Source of the DNA: Mesorhizobium sp. INR15
GTDB lineage: Bacteria > Pseudomonadota > Alphaproteobacteria > Rhizobiales > Rhizobiaceae
Reading direction: 5' to 3'
NCBI RefSeq assembly: GCF_015500075.1
Contig: NZ_CP045496.1
Location: forward strand, 6,458,001 to 6,522,000
DNA length: 64,000 bases
Shown: one piece after another, positions 55,895 to 64,000 of the stretch
Position numbering within the stretch: the stretch's first letter is position 1
How the letters are laid out: each line of letters begins with the position of its first letter
Notes under the pieces: generated by a model
What the model saw: only the letters and a program-made list of their open reading frames with translations
Database searches by the model: none
Told to the model about the DNA's origin: nothing
Made by a program: the position numbers and the translations under genes

Positions 55895-57585
55895 TGACAG
55901 CCATCGATCCCATCACGTTCGCGGTCATCAAGTCGGGGCTCGACACCATCGTCGACGACATGGCCTACGCGGTGATGCGCACTGCCCGCTCGCCGATCGT
56001 GCGTGATGTTCTCGATTATTCGGTGACGCTCTGCGATGCCAGCGGGCGGATCCTCAGCCAGGCAAAGACTGTCGCCCTGCACTTGGGCGCCGTGCCGGAC
56101 GCGATGGACGTGATCGTCGAGCGCTTCCGCGACGACATGTTCCCCGGCGACGTGATCGTGCTCAACGATCCCTATGACGGGGGCATGCACCTGCCAGATA
56201 TCTTCATGTTCAAGCCGATCTTTTCCAGCAAACGATTGCTCGGATTTTCCGTCGTGATCGCCCATCATTGCGATGTCGGTGGCCGGGTGCCGGGCTCGAA
56301 TGCGTCGGATTCCACGGAGATTTTCCAGGAAGGCCTGCGCATCGCGCCGATGAAGCTCTATGAACGCGGCCTGCCCAACAGGACGTTGTTCAAGATCATC
56401 GAGAAGAACGTGCGGCTGCCGGCTCTTGTGCTCGGCGATCTCGATGCCCAATACGCCACTTGCAACATCGGCGAGCGCGAGATGTTGCGGCTGTTCGAGC
56501 GGTACGGCGAAGAACTGGAAGCCTATTTCGACCGGCTGATCGACTACGGCGAGGAACTGACGCGCAAGGCGATCGCCGGCTGGCCGGATGGCGAGTACGC
56601 CTTCACCGATTACATCGATGGCGATGGCTTCTCGTCCGCGCCGATCCCGATCGTCTGTCGGATCACGGTGAAGGGCGACCATCTGTGGGTCGACTTCGCC
56701 GGCTCATCGCCACAGGTGAAGGGTGCGATCAATTCCACGCTCTCATTCGTCAAGTCCTCGACCTATCTGACCATACGCTGCGCCCTCGACCACGACGTTC
56801 CCAACAATGCCGGCGTCTATCGCTGCATCACCGTGACGGCGCCGGAGGGATCGATCCTCAATCCGAACATGCCGGCTCCGGTGGCGGCGCGGGCGCTGAC
56901 TGGCTACCGCGTCGTCGACACGGTGATGGGGGCTTTGGCACAGATCGCGCCGAAGCGGCTGATGGCGGCAGGCGAAGGCGGCAACACGGTGGTCGCCATC
57001 GGCGGCTATCACGGGCCTGAGCGCAAACCTTTTATCCTGGTGGATATGATCAACGGTGCCTGGGGCGGTCGGTCCGACAAGGACGGCATCGAAGGTATCA
57101 CCAATCCCAGCCAGAACATGTCGAACCTGCCGATCGAGACGATCGAGGCGCGCTACCCCGTGATGATGGAGGAGTATGCGCTGCGAGAAGATTCCGGCGG
57201 CGCTGGGCAATTTCGTGGCGGGCTAGGACTGGTGCGGCAATATCGCCTGCTGGCGGACACGGCGGTCCTGCAATTGCGCGCCGACCGTCACGAGCATTCG
57301 CCCTATGGGCTGTTCGGCGGACAGGCAGCGGCGAGTTCAAAGAATCTGCTGAAACAAGACGGCGAATGGCGCGTGCTGCCGGCAAAGGTGACGCTGGAGA
57401 TAGGCAAGGACACCGTGATCCGCCATGAACAGGCTGGCGGCGGTGGTTGGGGCGACCCGACAAGTCGCGGCCGAGACTCCATCGCGACCGACCTGGCCAA
57501 CGGAAAGATCTCACCGGCGCGCGCCATGGCCGACTATGGATTTGAGGCAGAGCCAAAGGCAGACGGCGACGACACTTCAACCTGA
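55894..57585 (+). CDS. hyuB: Hydantoinase/oxoprolinase subunit B (HyuB)
   Basis: A 563-residue HyuB-family subunit, partner of HyuA. Conserved parts are MRTARSPIVRDVLDYSVTLCD, LNDPYDGGMHLPDIFM and AHHCDVGGRVPG, with a metal-binding Asp/His set. Its ATG overlaps the hyuA stop (TGATG), so the subunits are made together. Both subunits are full length, suggesting an active enzyme. Confidence 0.9.
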   Translation: MTAIDPITFAVIKSGLDTIVDDMAYAVMRTARSPIVRDVLDYSVTLCDASGRILSQAKTVALHLGAVPDAMDVIVERFRDDMFPGDVIVLNDPYDGGMHLPDIFMFKPIFSSKRLLGFSVVIAHHCDVGGRVPGSNASDSTEIFQEGLRIAPMKLYERGLPNRTLFKIIEKNVRLPALVLGDLDAQYATCNIGEREMLRLFERYGEELEAYFDRLIDYGEELTRKAIAGWPDGEYAFTDYIDGDGFSSAPIPIVCRITVKGDHLWVDFAGSSPQVKGAINSTLSFVKSSTYLTIRCALDHDVPNNAGVYRCITVTAPEGSILNPNMPAPVAARALTGYRVVDTVMGALAQIAPKRLMAAGEGGNTVVAIGGYHGPERKPFILVDMINGAWGGRSDKDGIEGITNPSQNMSNLPIETIEARYPVMMEEYALREDSGGAGQFRGGLGLVRQYRLLADTAVLQLRADRHEHSPYGLFGGQAAASSKNLLKQDGEWRVLPAKVTLEIGKDTVIRHEQAGGGGWGDPTSRGRDSIATDLANGKISPARAMADYGFEAEPKADGDDTST

Positions 57586-57637
57586 CGTTCAACACACAAT
57601 GCCGGATAAGGTGCCTGCAAAAACTGGGGATCTGAAT

Positions 57638-58526
57638 ATGACTTGGACAGGCGTATTTCCCGCTGTCGCCACGAAGATGCAGGCATCTGAAGCGATCGAT
57701 ATCGAAGCTACCCAGAACAGCATCGATAGGCTCATTGAAAATGGCATCTCCGGCGTGATCGTGCTGCCGATGCTTGGCGAAAATGCCACGCTCACTCAGT
57801 CGGAACGCGACACAGTCGTTCGCGCCGCGAAAGAAGTCGTCGCGAGCCGCAGCCGCTGCTGTCGGGCCTTCCGGAGCTGTCCACCGACAATGCATCGGCT
57901 GCGGCTCGCAACTACCAGAAGCTTGGAGCCGAAGGCCTGATGACCTTCCCTGTCGCACCGACCGCCAGGAGACCGTCGCCTGGTGCAAAACGGTGGCCGA
58001 GGCGAGCGATCTGCCGGTCATGATCTAAAACAACCCCATTGCCTACAAAGTTGACGTTGATGTCGAAACGCTGAAGGCACTGGTCGACGTACCCGGCATC
58101 GTGGCCGTCAAGGAAGAAACCGGTGACATCCGCAGGGTCACCGACCTGTTTAACGCCTTCGGCGATCGCTTCGATATCTTTTGTGGCGTGGACGATCTGC
58201 TCCTTGAAAGCCTGGCGCTGGGTGCCATTGGCTGGGTCTCCGGCATGACGAATGCATGGGCAGCCGAGTGCGTATCCCTGTTCAACACGGCACGCGGCGG
58301 TGACTTCGCGGCGGCACTTCCTTTGTACCGGCTGCTGACGCCGGCGTTCCATCTCGATACCGACGCCAAGTTTGTCCAGTACATAAAACTTGCCGAGCAT
58401 CTGGTGTACGGCGCCCCGGAGCATGTCTGAAAGCCACGCCTCCCGATCACTGATGACGAACGAGCGATGGTGGAAGGAGTAATTCGACGCGCGATTTCGG
58501 ATCTGGCTGCGCCTACCAATTCTTGA
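57638..58526 (+). pseudogene. Decayed DHDPS-family gene
   Basis: A former DHDPS-family gene of about 300 codons. The N-terminus is intact (MTWTGVFPAVATKMQ, VLPMLGENATLTQSE). A frameshift near 57850 moves to the frame reading LSGLPELSTDNASAAARNYQ, a second near 57955 to the frame with VAVKEETGD (Schiff-base Lys) and WVSGMTN. In-frame stops at 58026 (TAA where Tyr of YNNP is expected) and 58428 (TGA, likely from CGA) follow, before the C-terminus KPRLPITDDERAMVEG ending at 58526. Two frameshifts and two nonsense codons make it nonfunctional. It follows hyuB and was probably part of that operon. Confidence 0.92.
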
Positions 58527-58575
58527 AGGTAGACGTCCAGCAAACTCCACTTGAGCTTTTGGGGCCTGTGGTTTT

Positions 58576-58592
58576 GGCGTAGTCACTACGCC
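58576..58592. repeat. Perfect palindrome between the decayed aldolase gene and alpA
   Basis: GGCGTAGT-C-ACTACGCC, 8-bp arms with a single central base. No T run follows, so it looks more like a protein-binding or recombination site than a terminator. Confidence 0.5.
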
Positions 58593-58701
58593 GTGAAGCA
58601 GCAATTGTCAGAGCTACGCCGACGCAAGACAGTTCGCCGATGCCTTGGCAATCAAGCCTATTGGCGCCCAGCGGTGGTCGGCTTCGGACAGTAGTGGCGT
58701 G

Positions 58702-58902
58702 CTATTCCATCCGAGCCCACCAGCCGGTGGGACGCTCAACCCACCGGTTGATATCGGATTTATGCCAGCCAGCGCCGTTTATGCTGATCCTGATCTGAGC
58801 CGGGAACGTACCTTCGGCGATCTTGCGATAGAGCGCTGAACGGGACAGGCCAGTCCGGTCAAGGACGGTTCGGAGCCGTAAGATGCGATCCGGCCCGGAC
58901 AT
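58702..58902 (-). CDS. AlpA-family DNA-binding regulator
   Basis: A 66-residue AlpA/excisionase-like protein: ILRLRTVLDRTGLSRSALYRKI is the MerR-like winged helix, followed by GWHKSDINRWVERP. Small proteins of this family regulate integrases or conjugation genes in mobile elements. The ATG at 58902 starts the conserved core. It sits between the catabolic cluster and the relaxase gene, at the probable edge of the mobility module. Confidence 0.83.
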   Translation of the reverse strand: MSGPDRILRLRTVLDRTGLSRSALYRKIAEGTFPAQIRISINGAGWHKSDINRWVERPTGWWARME

Positions 58903-59030
58903 AGCGCACCTGCTTCTCACTGGTTGTTGCTGGTATCCGCTGAGACAGACAGGACGGACTGATGCTGGACGCAATCAGGTTTGTCATGCCATCCGCCTGC
59001 GGGGTGGAAACGGCGACAAATCGGACGTGT

Positions 59031-62000
59031 TCAGATCCCAATGCCACGGCCCCTACCGATGCCATGGCTGAATGCGAGTTCCGAGGCGAGGTTACGGCCG
59101 GAATCGGTATGAATGCCAAGATCGTGCTTGCGGTTGGCAAGGAGGGATTCAAGCTGCGGATCGCGTTCGAGGCTTTTTGCCATGTCGGACATGGCCGAGC
59201 GCGTTGACTTGTAGCCGGACATGTCGCCGGCCTGGTATTGATGCTGGCCCGTGCGGTCGAGCTTCTGCCAACGTTCCACGAAACGGTCGGCGCGGCGGCC
59301 CGGGTCGGTATCCAGTCCGGTGCGGATTTCCGTCTCAAGCTGGAGAGCGAGCACGATGCGGTTGACCCGACCGGTCGCCGCCTCACGGACAAGCTCGGGA
59401 TTTTTCGCGTAGGCCGCTTCGGCATCGCGCCAACCATGCGGCCGAACCTTCTCGAACGCGCCGCGGGCGTCCCTCAATTCGCGCATCTGCTCGGGAGTGC
59501 CCTGACCGTGCGCATTTCCGGTTTGGATAACAACATCGAGTGCGCGCGCGTGACGAACAAGCGCGTTCGTGCGCGCGCGGCGCAACGCCGCTTCTGGGTC
59601 GACCTGCAAATCCGTTTCGCGTTGCGCTCCCCTGGCGGAAGCTTCTCTTTCAGGCGCGGGACCGGCCTCTGCAATTTGCGCTCCAACATTTTCTCTTCCC
59701 GGCCCGTGCCCACGGTCCTGGCTGGGCTCGGCGTCTGCGGGCGAGCGCAATCCGTCGAGCGACCGGGCGATCCTGTCGCGCAGCTTCTCCGGAACGATCC
59801 GGCGCACTATCTCGACCACGCGCTCGCGGAACGTGATGCCGCGCCGCTCGGCATAGATCCGCGCTGGATCGGCTTGTTCATAGTCGGATGCCATGTCCTT
59901 GGCGCGGTCGCGTGACAGCGTGCGGATGAGCCGGTCGCGTGTGGCAAAGTCGTCGCTGCCGTAGTGCAGATCAGTGCCATCTCTATGCCGCGACAGGGCG
60001 ACATAGCTGCCATGGACGTCCATACCCGGTGTTGCCAGAACGTGGGTACGGTCAACCGTCATGCCCTGCGCCTTGTGAATGGTCGCGGCATAGCCGTGGT
60101 CGATGTGGGCATAGTCTTTGAGATTGAAGCGCACCGACCTGCCGTCGTCGGTGCGCACGGCCATGCTCTGTGTGCTGACCTCCTCAATCACACCAAGCGT
60201 GCCGTTCTTGACGCCGAGTCCACGCTCGTTGCGCAGGAACATGACGCGGTCGCCGCTTGCGAAGTTCCTTACGCCGCGTTCGACTGTGATCTGAACATCG
60301 TCGCCGAGATCGCCGGCAGCGCGCATCCGGTCGCGCGCTGCCTTGTTGAGCGCACGCACCTCGTCGTTTGTGTGGGTGAGAATGATCCGGCTTGCCTCTG
60401 GCTGCGCCTGCCTGTCACGATCCCAACGCTCGACCAGATCGCTGCGCGCCTCGTCACGCGTCGCGGCCTGATGCACCATGCCTTTGTCGTCATACGCGCT
60501 GATCGCAGCGCCGATCCTGCCAGTTGCCAGATCACGCGTCGCATCACGCTGCCAGTCCTCGCGCTGCCGGCGCACCTGGCCAATCTCGACGCCGCCGTGG
60601 TGCTCGTGGAGGGAGCGGAATGCAGCGCCGGCTTCGATCGCCTGTAGCTGCTGCGGATCGCCGACGAGGACGACTTTTGCGCCAACGTCCGCCGCATGGG
60701 AAAGCACGCGCTCCAACTGGCGCGTGCCGACCATGCCGGCTTCGTCGATCACCAGGACATCGCTCGCGGTGAGCAGATCGCGGCCCTGTCCCCAACCATG
60801 TTCCATACTGGCGATAGTGCGCGACGGGATGCCTGATCCGCCTTCCAGATTCTCGGCGGCAATGCCGGAGAGTGCCGCGCCTCGAACGTCGTAGCCTGCT
60901 GCTGCCCAAGCCTGGCGGGCAACGCCCAGCATTGCACTCTTGCCTGTTCCGGCAAAGCCGACAACGACACCAAGGCCGCGCCCATCGGTGATGTGATCCA
61001 GCGCATCGGTCTGCTCGCCTGAAAGGACAAGCCCGCGTTGCGCAGCCCGCTCCAGCGCTGCCTCACGATGTGCGTCACTCACCGCATGTCGCTCGTCCAA
61101 ATCGATGCGTTGCGCCGCGCGATGCAGACGCTGTTCCGTCTCGATCATCTGCCGGGTGGTAAAGCGATCTTCTCCGCGTCCGTCCTTGCCGAGTTCGACC
61201 AGATAGGGCGCGTTGCCGATGGCTGCCATGACCGCATCGAACTGCTCAATACCGTCGCTGTGTCGATGCGAGAATTTTGCAATGTCCTTTCGGGTGAAGG
61301 TCGATTGCTGATGCGTGATGGCATCGAGCGCCACGGATGGATTCGCGATAATCCGCGCGCCATTGTCGCGCGCGATCTCGCGATGCAGTTCAGCGCGATC
61401 TGCTTCAATGCCGCCAGCGTCAAAGCCCGCACCCTCGATGCGTTGCGCCGGCGCTCCAATCTGGGTCTGCGGCTCCAGCGCAATGCCTTGCGCTTCCATA
61501 CTGCGATGATCGATGCGGGCGTCGATGTCGAGTTCGGCAAGCCGCTCATTGGCAAGCTCCGCCCATCGCTCGCGCCAGCGCTCGACCAGCTCGGTCTGGT
61601 TCCAGTCTCGCACTTTCGCACCAAAACCGTTCTCGTCCACCGACCGCATGGTGAGCATGACATGGGCATGCGGTTTGGGACTGCCATCCTCTGCCCTGTC
61701 CCAATGAACATTGAGATCGGCGACCATGCCTTTGCTGACAAACTCGACTTGTACAAAGTCGCGCGCCAACTCGATGCCTTGCGCCTGGCTCAGTTCGCGT
61801 GGAAGGGCAAACTCCACCTCGCGGGCAAGCTGCGCGTCCTTGCGCACCTCGAACGCCTCGACATCGTTCCACAGCCGTTCGCGGTCGCTCCAGGCTTCCG
61901 GTGCATTCTCTGGAAGCAAGACCTCGGAATGGACAACACCGCGCTTGGCCGAGAAGTCTTGGACACGTTCGATGCGCTCATCACGCAGTCGCGAGGCCGA

Positions 62001-62078
62001 GCGGTAGGCGGCGGATGCCACAGCGCTGCTTCCAGCCTTGCGGCCAATGACCTTGACGTGAAGATGATAGATCGCCAT
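59031..62078 (-). CDS. traA: Ti-type conjugative relaxase-helicase TraA
   Basis: A 1015-residue protein. The N-terminal MobA/MobL relaxase domain (MAIYHLHVKVIGRKAG, AAYRSAS with the likely nicking Tyr, PKPHAHVMLTMR with metal-binding His) nicks the transfer origin. A RecD-like helicase follows, with Walker A GFAGTGKSAMLG, Walker B VLVIDEAGMVG and the late AATIHKAQGMTVDRTHV motif. The C-terminal 250 residues are charged and less conserved. Full-length and without internal stops, in contrast to its decayed neighbours. It diverges from the traD remnant; the intergenic region (62079-62250) is the place to look for oriT. Confidence 0.93.
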   Translation of the reverse strand: MAIYHLHVKVIGRKAGSSAVASAAYRSASRLRDERIERVQDFSAKRGVVHSEVLLPENAPEAWSDRERLWNDVEAFEVRKDAQLAREVEFALPRELSQAQGIELARDFVQVEFVSKGMVADLNVHWDRAEDGSPKPHAHVMLTMRSVDENGFGAKVRDWNQTELVERWRERWAELANERLAELDIDARIDHRSMEAQGIALEPQTQIGAPAQRIEGAGFDAGGIEADRAELHREIARDNGARIIANPSVALDAITHQQSTFTRKDIAKFSHRHSDGIEQFDAVMAAIGNAPYLVELGKDGRGEDRFTTRQMIETEQRLHRAAQRIDLDERHAVSDAHREAALERAAQRGLVLSGEQTDALDHITDGRGLGVVVGFAGTGKSAMLGVARQAWAAAGYDVRGAALSGIAAENLEGGSGIPSRTIASMEHGWGQGRDLLTASDVLVIDEAGMVGTRQLERVLSHAADVGAKVVLVGDPQQLQAIEAGAAFRSLHEHHGGVEIGQVRRQREDWQRDATRDLATGRIGAAISAYDDKGMVHQAATRDEARSDLVERWDRDRQAQPEASRIILTHTNDEVRALNKAARDRMRAAGDLGDDVQITVERGVRNFASGDRVMFLRNERGLGVKNGTLGVIEEVSTQSMAVRTDDGRSVRFNLKDYAHIDHGYAATIHKAQGMTVDRTHVLATPGMDVHGSYVALSRHRDGTDLHYGSDDFATRDRLIRTLSRDRAKDMASDYEQADPARIYAERRGITFRERVVEIVRRIVPEKLRDRIARSLDGLRSPADAEPSQDRGHGPGRENVGAQIAEAGPAPEREASARGAQRETDLQVDPEAALRRARTNALVRHARALDVVIQTGNAHGQGTPEQMRELRDARGAFEKVRPHGWRDAEAAYAKNPELVREAATGRVNRIVLALQLETEIRTGLDTDPGRRADRFVERWQKLDRTGQHQYQAGDMSGYKSTRSAMSDMAKSLERDPQLESLLANRKHDLGIHTDSGRNLASELAFSHGIGRGRGIGI

Positions 62079-62250
62079 CGCGACAGGATCATTTGCACGT
62101 CAAACCACACGTCGGCACGACGTATAAGCGCGCCCTCCCTCGAAAAATTCTCTGGATGGACCAGCCCGTCCCGGGCTGTCTCGGCAACCCTGAAGCCTTC
62201 CGGAAGACGCTCCCCTATCATTGCCGCATCGACATCAGATGGAGACAGCC

Positions 62251-62680
62251 ATGCGTAAACATGGGCTAATCGCGGCGCGACTCACGATCTATTCCGTCGG
62301 GACGGCGGATGGTGAAGGTGGTTGCTCCTCGATAGAATCGGAAGCGGGCTCACAAGGCGCGACAGCTCAAAAACCGAAAGGTTCAGCAACTTGGCGAGCT
62401 GGTGATCGCCACCGGCGCCGATCAGCTCAGCAGAGACGAACTGGCCGGAGCGCTGGTCGCGATCGCGGAAACGAAAGACACAGCAAAGCGTGAGGCATGG
62501 GCCAAGCGTGGTGTGACGTTTTTCGAAAGCCGGTCCCGGCGAGTTGCTCCAGCATCTCAACGCAACCATCGCGGCGCTCCAGCACAACCGGGCAGCCCAC
62601 AATCGCCAGCAAAAAAGGAAAAGTCCAAATCAAGGCATGGCAACGCAAGGAGAGGGCCGCCGACTGAAGTGGACCCGTAG
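62251..62680 (+). pseudogene. traD: Conjugal transfer protein TraD, frameshifted
   Basis: A TraD-like protein. The start MRKHGLIAARL lies in one frame from 62251; the conserved body (KARQLKNRKVQQLGELVIATGAD, LAGALVAIAETKDTAKREAW) lies in the next frame, which is open only from 62336 and has no ATG before it. This indicates a frameshift near 62320, although a GTG start at 62402 could give a short product. Divergent from traA as in Ti-like conjugation regions. Confidence 0.65.
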
Positions 62681-62888
62681 GCGTCTGTCGCATTGTGCAA
62701 TCTTGAACGGAGAGAGCGATGTCAAAGACAGGTGTGAATGCAATCCCTTAGCTCGATCTACCCCTGTCTCGGCAAGTGGTACGAAATCTGCCGGCTTGTC
62801 TGAGTACGACTATGGAACGGCTACGGACATCACCGCTCTTACATCACCCTTTTTGCAGCCACCTCGGCCTTAGGTTAGAAGGACGGAA

Positions 62889-63275
62889 ATGCGCTTAACT
62901 ATGCTGATTTCGGTAGGATTGCTTATCTTCTTGACTGGATGTGTCACCGCGCCAAAAGCACGCCGCACGACCTCTCGGATGCAGAAAAACATCGGATCAA
63001 GTCCAACCTTCTCGTCGCGCTGAAGACCCCGGACGCACTGTTCTCAACCGTTCGCGCTGTCGTTTCCCGGTCCGGCAAGATGACGGTATGGGGATGGGTC
63101 AGGGTGGTCCGACTTTCCGGACTATCCCAGGTACCCTGACAACAGGCCGTTCGCGGTCACTTACACTTATGACGAACCGCAGCTCAGGGATTTCCACCTC
63201 TTACATTTTGCCAATAAGCAGAGCGAAGTCCCTCCGTTGTACGTCCTTTGCTCGACGCTCGGAATTCCGTTTTGA
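62889..63275 (+). pseudogene. Small lipoprotein gene with two frameshifts
   Basis: Starts MRLTMLISVGLLIFLTGCV, a lipoprotein signal with lipobox LTGC, behind AAGGA. The frame then closes, but a second frame reads DLSDAEKHRIKSNLLVALKTPD and VWGWV, and a third (the original frame) reads DYPRYPDNRPFAVTYTYDEPQ and ends LGIPF at 63275. The three parts fit one protein of about 125 residues, a type of small exported protein found in rhizobial mobile regions. Function unknown. Confidence 0.65.
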
Positions 63276-63388
63276 CCGAGGGAAAGGCGCGAAGCCGGCC
63301 ACCCCGCCCGGCTCGCGATCCTTAGCCGCCGCCATGCGGCGGCAGCCGATCACGAGCTGTCCTTTAAGACTCAACGCATGGCCGCTTT

Positions 63389-64000
63389 TCACTTCCGGAT
63401 TTTAATTGCGGTGCCCCAAGGGTCAGAGAATCTCACCGCACTCCTCTCGTTCGTGTGGGCGATTGCCATTCCTTCTGCCCGGGCGACTAGGCTTGCCAAC
63501 ACATCGGCGTCCCGTGCAATGATCTCCACCTCCTCTAGCCCGGCCGTTCCGGATGGGCGGCCCGCGACCCCGCGACTGTTCCAGACGTTGCCCGCGAGCT
63601 GATGATGGTAGCCGCCGCTGCCATAGAAGGTTGCGCCGGGATAATCGACGGCCACGTCGAACCCGAGCACATCGCGATAGAAGCGGTCCGCCACAGCCGT
63701 GTCCCCGACCTGGAGATGGACGTGTCCGATGCTGCCGCCTTCTGGGAAGCCCACCCAGTCCGTTCCCCCTGATGCCTTCAGCAGGTCCTCGACGTCGAGG
63801 CGTTCCGTCGTCATCTGGATGTTGCCGTCCTGATCGCGCCACCTTGAAACGGGTCGATCCGCGTAGACCTCGATTCCGTTCCCTTCTGGATCGCTGAGAT
63901 AAAGGGCTTCACTCACGATATGGTCTGAAGCACCCTGAAGCCGTATTCCCGCGGATCTCACAAAGGACAGCCAGCGGCCGAGGTCCGCACGGGAGGGCAT
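63389..64000 (-). CDS. VOC-family (glyoxalase/extradiol dioxygenase-like) protein, 5' end beyond the window
   Basis: At least 203 residues of a two-module vicinal-oxygen-chelate protein of the CatE/catechol 2,3-dioxygenase-like type. Metal-binding residues are visible as SDHIVSEALYLSDPEGNGIEVY in the first module and GHVHLQVGD with the late Glu region in the second. The sequence begins PSRADLGRWL at the window edge, internal to the family's usual start, so the gene continues to the right; the ATG at the very edge is probably not the start. Substrate unknown. Confidence 0.75.
   Translation of the reverse strand: MPSRADLGRWLSFVRSAGIRLQGASDHIVSEALYLSDPEGNGIEVYADRPVSRWRDQDGNIQMTTERLDVEDLLKASGGTDWVGFPEGGSIGHVHLQVGDTAVADRFYRDVLGFDVAVDYPGATFYGSGGYHHQLAGNVWNSRGVAGRPSGTAGLEEVEIIARDADVLASLVARAEGMAIAHTNERSAVRFSDPWGTAIKIRK

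Larger units (their letters stand above)
42443..64000. mobile_element. Probable integrated element at tRNA-Phe (right end outside the window)
   Basis: A P4-type integrase directly follows tRNA-Phe; further right are pseudogenes, an AlpA-like regulator, a TraA relaxase and TraD. I found no second copy of the tRNA-Phe 3' end inside the window, so the right boundary is either beyond 64,000 or lost. Whether the catabolic genes at 44.5-57.6 kb belong to the element is inference. Confidence 0.5.

Noticed and set aside
63330..63348. GC-rich hairpin as terminator between the lipoprotein remnant and the VOC gene
   Set aside because: CCGCC/GGCGG stem is short and lacks a T run.
42443..64000. Right attachment site for the tRNA-Phe element
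   Set aside because: I looked for the 3' end of tRNA-Phe (GGTTCGAATCC to TCTGGGCACCA) and found no second copy, so no boundary is claimed.

Overview
The window reads as chromosome of a GC-rich alphaproteobacterium of the Rhizobiales, most like Mesorhizobium. The evidence is the block murA - DUF2948 - hisD - UPF0262 - low-molecular-weight phosphatase family - infA - maf - yacG, a gene order typical of this order. Further support comes from several sugar ABC/TRAP uptake systems, a Ti-type TraA relaxase, and a P4-type integrase beside a tRNA-Phe gene, the site used by Mesorhizobium integrative elements. The species call is inference; no database was searched.

Layout. (1) 1-13.7 kb is ordinary chromosome: proC, a VapBC-type toxin-antitoxin pair, a COG4091 oxidoreductase, a Tat-exported multicopper oxidase, a large secreted caspase-fold/TPR protein, a short-chain dehydrogenase, a galactitol-type PTS (IIC-IIA-IIB) and a DUF882/M15 murein peptidase. 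(2) 14,019-28,955 is a 14.9-kb genomic island in the 3' end of a tRNA-Thr(GGT) gene, bounded by an exact 26-bp direct repeat. It carries two Mrr-type nucleases, an MmeI-like type IIG/IIL restriction-methylation enzyme with a frameshift, a serine recombinase, a ParB-like/zinc-finger gene pair and several unknown genes. Its own tyrosine integrase is split by an IS21-family insertion with intact ends and an 8-bp target duplication. (3) 29.1-34.8 kb is the conserved murA-to-yacG block. (4) 34.9-42.1 kb is a carbohydrate locus: a Gfo/Idh/MocA-aldo/keto reductase fusion, an ABC importer (ATPase, two permeases, binding protein) and a divergent AraC regulator.

(5) At 42.37 kb there is a tRNA-Phe(GAA) with a P4-type integrase directly downstream, so the sequence to the right is probably a second integrated element whose far end lies outside the window. 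Its first part (44.5-58.5 kb) is a catabolic cluster: DHDPS-family aldolase/dehydratase, TRAP transporter DctPQM, aldehyde dehydrogenase, a putative glycosyltransferase, a GntR/FCD regulator, a GarD/UxaA-family dehydratase, a tautomerase and HyuA/HyuB, ending in a decayed second DHDPS-family gene. GarD-like dehydratase plus DHDPS-family enzyme plus aldehyde dehydrogenase would fit conversion of an aldarate to 2-oxoglutarate, fed by the TRAP transporter. A 12-bp motif is repeated between the regulator and the dehydratase gene, and a 10/12 match lies between the divergent aldolase and TRAP genes, suggesting one regulator for both halves. The second part (58.5-63.3 kb) is a worn conjugation module: AlpA-like regulator, full-length TraA relaxase-helicase, frameshifted TraD and a frameshifted lipoprotein. 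A VOC-family dioxygenase gene runs off the right edge.

The points most worth following are the tRNA-Thr defence island with its uncharacterised companion genes, the exact reconstruction of its IS-split integrase, and the shared operator motif of the sugar-acid cluster.
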